Shown: positions 56,628-64,000 of the stretch, one piece after another
Layout of the letters: each line of letters starts with the position of its first letter
How positions within the stretch are numbered: the first letter of the stretch is position 1
Source: Pomphorhynchus laevis
Lineage: Eukaryota; Acanthocephala; Palaeacanthocephala; Echinorhynchida; Pomphorhynchidae
NCBI GenBank assembly: GCA_012934845.2
Contig: WNNJ02000050.1
Location: 157,513-221,512, forward strand
Direction: 5' to 3'
DNA: 64,000 nt
Made by a program: the position numbers and the translations under genes
Notes under the pieces: model-generated
The model's database searches: none
What the model was told of the DNA's origin: nothing
The model's input: the letters and a program-made list of their open reading frames with translations, nothing else

Positions 56628-59600
56628 CTAAATAGAAAATGAATTTATTAGCAAAAAGTCAAGTATTAAATTAATTATTAAATATTTTATTGGAACTACT
56701 GATGACGTATATTTATAAGAAAGAATTTCATACAACTTTTTTAAGTAATACGAACAGGAAAGTATAAACCTGCATGCTTTTTTACAACATTCGTCGGGAA
56801 GCTTAACCCGGAATTCGCCCACCACAGACGCCTAGCCTCCAATGAGGCGTTTCAACCTTAAACTACTCATCACTACAAAGTGGTCTCATCAGGGTGGCCC
56901 TGTAGCTACACAACTTTGATAGTACTAAATCCTCAGTAAACCTCTGAAGGAAATCACTAAGCGCAGGCTCATCATCCAGTGACCAGCCTTACATCTTTTG
57001 AGGATCAACACAATGCACGAGCAAACTCTCTCTAGCTAACAAAGCACTTTGTTAGAGCTTTGCTCGTACTTTGTGCTTTAGCTGAATAAAAGCGTGTTGC
57101 GTGTTCAGCAAACTTAGTAAGCTGATGAAGGAAGGAACGATAGCACACGTGCTGTCCTTGAAGCCACTGCTTACGCAAACCTTACAAGATGTAAGGCTGG
57201 TCACCGGTGGAGGAGCCTGCGCTTATTGATTTCCTTCAGAGGTTTACTATCGAAGTTGTGTAGCTACAGGGCCACCCTGATGAGACCACTTTGTAGTGAT
57301 GAGTAGTTAAAGGTTGAAACACCTTATTGGAGGCTAGGCGTCTGTGGTGGGCGAATTCCGGGTTAAGCTTCCCGACGAATGTTGTAAAAAAGCATGCAGG
57401 TTTATACTTTCCTGTTCGTGTTTATTAAAAAGTTGTATGAAAATATTTTATTATTTGAATTTGTTAAAAGAAATTCGTGTATTACTCACAAATTATATTT
57501 AATATAATTAATATTACTTGATGAATAAAAATCTAAAAATTATTTAAACATTTCCACTGTCAAATTTTAATACTAACCATTTAACTCATAACAATACGTT
57601 TCTTACCTCTATTCGTTGTGCAGTTCCAGCCTCTTTCTTACATGATATAAAATTCGTCACCAAAATATCCATCTGCTTTGGACTGAGTCGGCCAACCCGT
57701 CCCGCACGATGGATATAATCCTTGATATCGACAGGGAAATCGTAATTGATAACGTTGTCTACCTGCAATTATTGTAAATAGTAAAACTTTTTATTAAGCA
57801 ATTACAAAATAGAACGTATCTAGTGAGATAGTTATAGTTATTGTGTTATAGTTTTTAAATGTTCTAGAATTTTTTGATTTAAATTTAGTTCAGATAAGTT
57901 GCTTAATACAAGAAAACTAAAGTATCGTTAATTTTAAAATGAATAAATGCTTCCTTTGAAAAAAGTTGTAATCAACATATTGTTGTGGATAGATAAAATT
58001 ATGGCATCGATCACACAAATAAAGCAAATATGTTTTATGAACTTAAAACATTTAAAATCTATCTATTAAGTTTACACGTATATACTGTAAAGAATTGTCG
58101 AGTATAGAAGATATTTCAGAGTCAAAGAGATTAGACAGATAGTACGGACGTTGGAGAGTAAAAGACGAGGACACTAGAGGAAAGGTAATTATTAGAGAGC
58201 AAATAATACGTTTTCAGGAGTAAGCGTATTAATTTCGAGCATATTGTCATTGAGAAAAATAATAATTCCGCCATTCTGTTAACAAACTAATTTTAGTAGA
58301 ACAACCTAGTGGGCTAAAGTCAGACAGTCCGCTTTTTAATTGAAATTTGAATTTTTCGGTAATCTTCTTTGTGTTCTAGATAGGTTTATTGGCAATAATA
58401 TTCTTTGCGTTAGATTTAAAGATTTTTTGCTTTACTGCGTCACAGAAGACGGCGGAACTATTATTTGGAATTGTTCGTGAGTATGGCATTAATAAGATTT
58501 TGATTGATAATTAACGATATTTGATTTTTTTATAATTTACGACATGTCATTATTATTAATTTAAAAAATGTGTTGCAAATATTTTTAATATTTTTTATGG
58601 AATTTATTAAATTTATTATAAAATTCTATTTTACTAAATGTGTTATCAATTATGATTTGATCATAATTTTAAATGTATATTACCTTCAAACGGATGGATA
58701 TGGGCTTTGTTTAATGCAACGCTTTGTTTAATGCAACGCTTTGTTAGATGTTAGACATTAAATTGTACTTTTACTATTATTTTACTATATTTCGAAACAA
58801 AAGAACATTTTTGAACTAGTCAAAGCAGCTATCGAAATATAGAAAAAGCGTAAAACTTATGTTCGAAATATAGAGCATAGTTTTTATTGTTGGCTATAAA
58901 AATCGCATATTTTTCGTCATCATAATATAATTCAAATGTGCAATGTTGTATAATACCAACTTACTTTCATAATAAGCGATGCAAAATGCTGAATTAATCG
59001 TAATTTAATCGAGGTATAATTGGAATTACGGCAAATATTTTGCGATTTCATAATAAAATTGTAATAACTTGGTTCGTATAATTCAATTAGCTACGATAAA
59101 AATCCAAAGAATATTAGTTAATTCTATTATTTTTTGCTAATACAGGATTACAATTTATTAATCAATGGAATCCAAAACTAAATTTAATTTTAATCTTAAA
59201 TTTAATTGAAAATTATTAACCTTATAAAGTCGTATGTTACATGATTAAAGAGATCTATTATTACATAATTGTTAAAAATAAATAATTTATTTTACCCATT
59301 GTGTATCAATCCCTTTCGACATTGCGTCAGTTGCACATAAACATTGAATTACACCATTATTGAAGTCGAGCAAAACTTGCTCTCGCTCCTATAAGTCGAT
59401 AATGGTAACGATATTTCAACGAAAGGCAGTTTACTTTAGGAGAAAGATTACTATTAATGTAACCAGACCGAACGCCATTTGCTTTTAAAAAATTACTTAG
59501 CCAACATGTAGTTCGACAGTCGTTACAGAACACCAGAATGCATCTCTTATTATCTATTTTCACTTTTTCAAGCAATTTTCCTAAAATAATAAAATGAGAT

Positions 59601-62458
59601 GAACCATCGAGTAGATATATTTTACTTAAAAGGGCGAATTTTGTAAATGTTTCATAACAAATAACTACAAAATTAGTACAGGATATTTGCAAGTGCCGGT
59701 CTATAAAGTTGAATGTTTTGAGAATCACTTCGATGTACATCATGATGTGCATACGGTCAAATTTAATTTCAACGTTGCAGATTATATTTTAGTACAGATG
59801 TAAGGTTCTTCTAATAAAATAATATTTTAAGTTTTACCGCTGAGCTTTAACAAAGAAACTCAATTTCCCTTAATAATTAAAAAATTATTAAACTTTATAA
59901 TTCTTTATTATATCATATATATAATATCAATATATCAATATTAATTTATTATTTAATTATTATTAATTTTCACACTCCTAGCGCGTGACTATTTCAGCAA
60001 AGTGACCCGAAAATAAAGAATATAAATGTAAAAGATAATACTTAGTCTGTAATAAGTCTGGAATAGAGAGTCAAGTCTGTAATACCAACTAAATCTGTAA
60101 TGCAGACGTTTCTAGTCTGTATTACAGATCTTTATAAAGAACTTCTTGAGATATTTAAAAGATATTACAAAAGTATAGAACGCTACAAGAAATATTCCCA
60201 CATATTATGTATGTAAATTAAACCAGTGGTTATACGCGTTAAACGTATAACCATGAGTTTGATTCCTGTCGATGCCATATTTACAAAATGGTTACTCTGC
60301 AAACATTGTCATTCCCGTGCGAGACAATTATTATCTCATAAGTTAAATATAAAATTATAAAATACTCTATTTTCGGCAATTAAAATACAAAGTAAAAATT
60401 AAAATATTAAAATTGAAAACTGATTTTCAATTAAATGATCTTCTTAATATTTAATATTTAATTAAAAAATATTTATTATTTTAATATAAAATTATAAAAT
60501 ACTTTATTTTCGGAAATTAATATACAAACTGTTTTTTAATTAAATGCTATAAATAATCTTTAACATTTAACATTTTTAAATGTTAAATGATAACTTTTAA
60601 CATAAAAGTTTTTTGATTAAAGAAAAAAAAACATTTTCTATAAATGTTTTTTTAAAATATTTAATATTTATACATTAATGAAAATAGATACTGAAATATT
60701 TACCAGGCTTGTGAGATTTTCCAATGCGCATAAATATTTGAGGAACATGAGGCATGACTACATTGACGTGCTTAGATTCAAATTGCTTCAGCTGAGGTAA
60801 CTTAATTAATATAAATATAAATATATTTTATAGGAATATATAATTTTTTAATTTGATTAACAAATTAATGTAGTAAATATTTTGATATAAATATTTTCAT
60901 TTAAATAATATGTATTTATATTATTAGGATCACTAACTTAAATCGAACTATATTATTAAAACAAAAGTCTATTCAAATTGGAAATATAACCATTTGAGCT
61001 TTTTAAATAATGAGTAATGAATAAATGAATGAATTTGAAATTATTTTCAAATAATTTGAAAATAATTTCAAATTATTTGAATTTAATAATGGAAGTTATC
61101 AAGAATTGTAAACAGCAATTTATTATTAGAAAAAAACTGTAATCAGTTTTGACAGAATTTACAAAATTTGTTTATTTTGTTTTACAAAATTTTTTGTAAA
61201 ACAAAAAATGTTCAATCAATACAAGAAAGCTTAAACTGTTTTATTTAAGAATAAACTTTAGATAAAAAATTAATAAAAAATTTTAATTTTTATGGATCCA
61301 TAAAATCAAAAATGATATTAATCTCAAGTTTTACTCAAAAAGGTATTTTTACTTTAAAAGGTATAATTGAACAAACCTACTTTAAAAGCTAAAAAGCGTT
61401 GATGAAGCTTTTTCTTAAAAATATACGGTATTTATTTTTATTAATTTTATTTTTCATAAATATTTATCATTTCACTTATATTTCACAATTATCATTTATT
61501 ATTTCACTTATTTATTTTTCACTTATTATTTATCATTCCAATATATAACATTTGTATTTATTACAAATACAAGATATAAAAAATGCAAAATAAATAAAAT
61601 ATAAAAATATAAATACAATATAATTTGTATTCGTTTATTTTTACAGGTTAAACAGATAATGAATTCCAGACGTTCATGGCAAGATTTGCATTAAATAAGA
61701 ATAACATTCTTCTAATCTTTTCGGTATATCTTTTATTTTAAAGTGCATTATAAAATTTGTTTTATAATAATCTATTATTATAACATTAAATATATTATAA
61801 TATATTTAAAGTATATAATATATTTATATAATATAAATATATGTTATTATATTTATAATATATTATAAAAGATGCTTCATGACGTTTTCTGCTTAATACA
61901 AACGAGCTTTGTTGTTCAATGAAGCTAATTAGTTTCATTGAACAACACAAATCGCCTGTAAATAAAATGATTCGCATATTCACTGCTTATTGTTTATTTA
62001 TTTAGAAAAAAAATGATGATTTATAGGTCAGTTGATCCAGTATGTGTTTGTCCATTAAGAATAACTTGCCATCGGATATGGCAATGAACGTATAAGTTGG
62101 CGAAATAGGAACACTATAAGTTGCTAATATGTTGAAAAATGTATCAATCTAAATATACGAGAAAACCCTATCTTATGTATACAATTTGGGATTACGCTCT
62201 CTTTTTACCTCAAAATTTAATTTGACGGATATGCTCAGTTAAACATCTTTCGCATTTTAACGTGCAAAATACAACGTCAGCCAATTAATCAAATGGCTTA
62301 CAGGACGGTGTTCAAGTAACAATAAATCATGTGTTCAGTTGTTATTTCGAATATATATTTACCTTTACAAAAAGCTCGATTTGTTTTCTGAGGTGAGGAG
62401 TTATTGTTGCTGATATAAACATTAACCTTGTCCATGGAATTTCATCACTTACTCCTAT
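56565..62458 (-). CDS. DDX28: DEAD-box RNA helicase, DDX28-like, C-terminal half (six exons)
   Basis: ATP-dependent RNA helicase; DDX28 acts in mitochondria in RNA-granule and large-subunit ribosome assembly. Exons, minus strand: 62,458-62,363; 60,800-60,704; 59,580-59,435; 59,388-59,296; 57,762-57,607; 56,627-56,565 (stop). Every junction is GT-AG and in phase. Motif III is SAT (FISATITPHL), motif IV ILVFCNDC, motif V CATDAMSKGID, and motif VI DYIHRAGRVGR. VINYDFPxxxxDYIHRAGRVGR is the DDX28-specific wording. The Q-motif, Walker A and DEAD exons are not in the window and should lie to the right. One intron is only 46 nt. Another holds a 0.7 kb foldback. Confidence 0.87.
56729..57439. mobile_element. 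Foldback element (family Z), arms ~260 bp, in last DDX28 intron
   Basis: The left arm (CATACAACTTTTTTAAGTAA, GAAAGTATAAACCTGCATGC, GCTTAACCCGGAATTCGCCC, CACAGACGCCTAGCCTCCAA, CAGGGTGGCCCTGTAGCTAC, GACCAGCCTTACATCT) is matched in reverse by the right arm ending AAAGTTGTATG. The arms are more than 90% identical. The loop of about 180 bp contains GAGCAAA / TTTGCTC and AAAGCACTTTGTTAG / CTAACAAAGTGCTTT-like sub-palindromes. Single-arm relatives lie at 54,156 and 33,199. Confidence 0.88.
57607..57762 (-). CDS. DDX28: DDX28 exon with motif VI
   Basis: From acceptor CAATTATTGCAG to donor ATAGAG|GTAAGA. It encodes VDNVINYDFPVDIKDYIHRA, then GRVGRLSPKQMDILVTNFIS and CKKEAGTAQRIE. HRAGRVGR carries the arginine finger and RNA contacts of motif VI. 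Confidence 0.92.
57763..59295. other. DDX28 intron, AT-rich
   Basis: One short direct duplication of ATGCAACGCTTTGTTTA-type sequence at 58,710-58,745. No coding was seen. Confidence 0.45.
59296..59388 (-). CDS. DDX28: DDX28 exon with motif V
   Basis: From acceptor CGACTTATAG to donor ATGG|GTAAAA. It encodes EREQVLLDFNNGVIQCLCAT, then DAMSKGIDTQW, 31 codons. ATDxxSKGID is motif V (usually ASRGID). Confidence 0.88.
59435..59580 (-). CDS. DDX28: DDX28 exon with motif IV
   Basis: From acceptor TTATTATTTTAG to donor CCTAAA|GTAAAC. It encodes GKLLEKVKIDNKRCILVFCN, DCRTTCWLSNFLKANGVRSG and YINSNLSPK. ILVFCNDC is helicase motif IV. The following intron is 46 nt. Confidence 0.88.
59581..60703. other. 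DDX28 intron, AT-rich
   Basis: Contains a TCTGTAATA-type short repeat cluster at 60,045-60,130 (AGTCTGTAATAAGTCTGGAA...). No exon was seen. Confidence 0.45.
60704..60800 (-). CDS. DDX28: DDX28 exon linking the two RecA domains
   Basis: From acceptor TTAATTAAG to donor CCTG|GTAAAT. It encodes LPQLKQFESKHVNVVMPHVP, then QIFMRIGKSHKP plus one base. The MPHVxQxFxR string is conserved in DDX28 relatives. Confidence 0.82.
60801..62362. other. DDX28 intron, AT-rich, with hairpin
   Basis: At 61,909-61,947 TGTTGTTCAATGAA pairs with TTCATTGAACAACA across a 9-nt loop that itself contains CTAATTAG. The remainder is low complexity. Confidence 0.5.
62363..62458 (-). CDS. DDX28: DDX28 exon with motif III (SAT)
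   Basis: From acceptor GCTGTCTCAG to donor GTAAAG|GTAAAT. It encodes IGVSDEIPWTRLMFISATIT, then PHLRKQIELFVK, 32 codons, phase 0 at both ends. S-A-T couples ATP hydrolysis to unwinding in DEAD-box proteins. Confidence 0.8.
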
Positions 62459-62909
62459 CTGAGACAGCAATCGACGATTAATTAGAAGGGAAGTACAAAA
62501 ATGCAATTGAAAAGTAATTTATTTACAGTGAAAACTTGAAGTAAGTGAATATACTAATCGCAGATTACCGCAAAATATAAAATCCTTACACAAGTGATGT
62601 TCAAAGTGATGTTTTCTTTTCATTAAAAATTCATTTCAGTGCATTTTTCATAAAATTTTATGTTCAATGAAGTTTTGATATAATTATTAATGTTTCAATA
62701 ATTATTTTTTATATAATATAAAAAATTATTATTATATTTTTTATAAAATATAATATTTTTTTTATTTTCTCAAATATTTATAATATTTAGTGGCATAATA
62801 TTTAATAAGAAACATATAAAAAATATCTGACTAAATATGATCAAAAAATGATATTTAAAAAAAATGTTAATGAAGCAAAACTACGGATGTTGGGAAAATG
62901 AAAAAATAA

Positions 62910-63420
62910 AAATATGATGAAGACCCTGATTTTAATATAGAGTGTGATATTCCATGGTACATTCAAAACGAAACTGATCTTGCTAGACTTATTTTAAGAA
63001 TTTTGACTAATTTGTCTAATGAATACCCAAGTCGCAATGAACGTGGTGCCATTTTAAAACCTTTACCGCGTATAACTTCTATTCTGTCTAGTGCGAGTAA
63101 TCTGTCAACTCTTGTTCAACTATTTTTAACATTTGATCCAACGATTACGGAGTATGTAGCATCGCTCTTATGCTCTATAATGAATGACAATCCAATAGTG
63201 TCAACACTGTATGAAACGGGATGTTTCTTTTTCATCCTAATGTATCAGGGCTCGAATCTTCTGCCAATCGCACGTTTTCTCCACAAAACTCATAAAATTC
63301 AAGCTACGCGAATATTTCAACTAAATTCATCTGCAATCAGCGATAGCATACTATCACCGATGCTACCAGCCGCGCTCGTTTTCTTTCTCAACAACTATGG
63401 GCCCGAAAGATTTGCTCAGG
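62910..63420 (+). CDS. DNAJC13: DNAJC13 (RME-8) internal exon
   Basis: DNAJC13/RME-8 is a large endosomal J-domain protein that recruits Hsc70 for retromer/clathrin-dependent sorting. This + frame reads CDIPWYIQNETDLARLILRI, LTNLSNEYPSRNERGAILKP, LPRITSILSSASNLSTLVQL and FLTFDPTITEYVASLLCSIM. It continues NDNPIVSTLYETGCFFFILM, YQGSNLLPIARFLHKTHKIQ and later ILSPMLPAALVFFLNNYGPE-RFAQ. It ends at the donor GCTCAG|GTTAGT. NETDLAxLIL, PLPxxxxxLS, FDPxxxxxVA, YxGSNxLPIARFLxxTH and YGPExFA match the segment of DNAJC13 just upstream of its J domain. The exon start is unclear: the frame is open from 62,910, and the best acceptor-like site is AATATAG at 62,940. No other DNAJC13 exon is seen in the window. 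Confidence 0.82.
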
Positions 63421-64000
63421 TTAGTGTAAATTCTTAAACGAGCTATTCATTAAAATGACTTCAAATTTATTGTAATCTTTTATTTCTCGTTTATTCAATT
63501 TTAATTGATTAAAATGAAAATTTTGTTAAGGTAAAATTTAATAACTATAATTCACATACAAAATAGCCTCTAATGTAATTACGACCAGAGCTACTTTACT
63601 CAGTTAGTTTTGTTATAGCAATAAAACACTCAGTAAAGTAGCAATAAAACATTTGAATTATGTCGACCCTTAAGATTAGCTACGAATTAACAGTGCTATG
63701 GCAGGTCTCACGGTTTAAAAAATAAAATAAAACAAAATAACACCATTTAAAAATGGTGTTATTTGGATTACCTCTTGAAATTAATTAAATATTCTCGACT
63801 GACTTATAATATTAAAAAGTCGAATCAAAAAACATACAAGATGACGATATTCTATAAAACTTGTATTTTTTAACCCAAAACGAAACTTTTATAAACGTAA
63901 AATTGAAAATTTAATAATTTGATAATTTGTTTAAAATTATCAAATTTAATAATTAAAAATTAATATTAATAATTAATATTTAATAATTTGTTTTATTTTG
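63421..64000. other. AT-rich right edge; DNAJC13 intron and possible DDX28 5' region
   Basis: A small hairpin lies at about 63,741-63,762 (AACACCATTT / AAATGGTGTT). Neither a J-domain exon on + nor a DEAD-box exon on minus was found. Confidence 0.4.

Overview
The window is AT-rich eukaryotic nuclear DNA, most likely from an arthropod and probably an insect. Host genes are split into short exons with GT-AG introns. The spaces between and inside them are filled with decayed LINEs, foldback and MITE-like palindromes, and tandem arrays. Lineage cannot be fixed from the sequence. Several host introns are only 46-56 nt long, while others reach kilobases because transposons sit in them. No rRNA, tRNA, CRISPR or prokaryote-type operon was seen.

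Left third (1-16.7 kb): a transposon graveyard. A CR1/L2/Jockey-group LINE (family A) lies on the + strand at 0.9-5.5 kb, with its 5' 1.2 kb tandemly duplicated. A second LINE (B, minus, 5.5-7.9 kb) abuts it, followed by a Jockey-type RT fragment (C, minus, 8.5-9.4 kb) and another copy of family A (minus, 10.2-12.25 kb). A 2.1 kb foldback with arms of about 0.93 kb occupies 13.4-15.5 kb.

Middle (16.7-49 kb): the minus-strand UFSP2 gene (UFM1-specific cysteine protease) is spread over 18.6 kb. Eight exons were recovered, seven of them joined by matching splice phases or by clear family homology. Its introns hold retroelement-derived nuclease-like ORFs, small duplicated coding fragments, a foldback and a MITE, plus one copy of a 3.6 kb repeat (X) built around a 57/61-bp tandem array. 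A second copy of X lies inverted at 46.0-49.15 kb. Between UFSP2 and that copy are an unrecognised + strand exon (35.9 kb), a third family A LINE (39.8-41.2 kb, +) and an RTE-type LINE (41.2-44.6 kb, minus).

Right third (49-64 kb): TRAPPC4 (TRAPP tethering subunit, minus, 49.8-50.6 kb) is compact, with introns of 49-56 nt. Next come a 13-bp minisatellite, a Penelope-like RT tail and two palindromic elements. The C-terminal half of a DDX28-type mitochondrial DEAD-box helicase (minus, 56.6-62.5 kb) has six exons, all in register. A single internal exon of DNAJC13/RME-8 (+, 62.9-63.4 kb) sits where the missing 5' exons of the helicase should begin, so the two genes either interleave or one has been rearranged.

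The recognised host genes act in separate housekeeping processes: UFMylation, ER-Golgi vesicle tethering, mitochondrial RNA/ribosome biogenesis and endosomal sorting. No operon-like cooperation is implied. Product names rest on remembered family motifs and exon-phase logic; no database search was possible.
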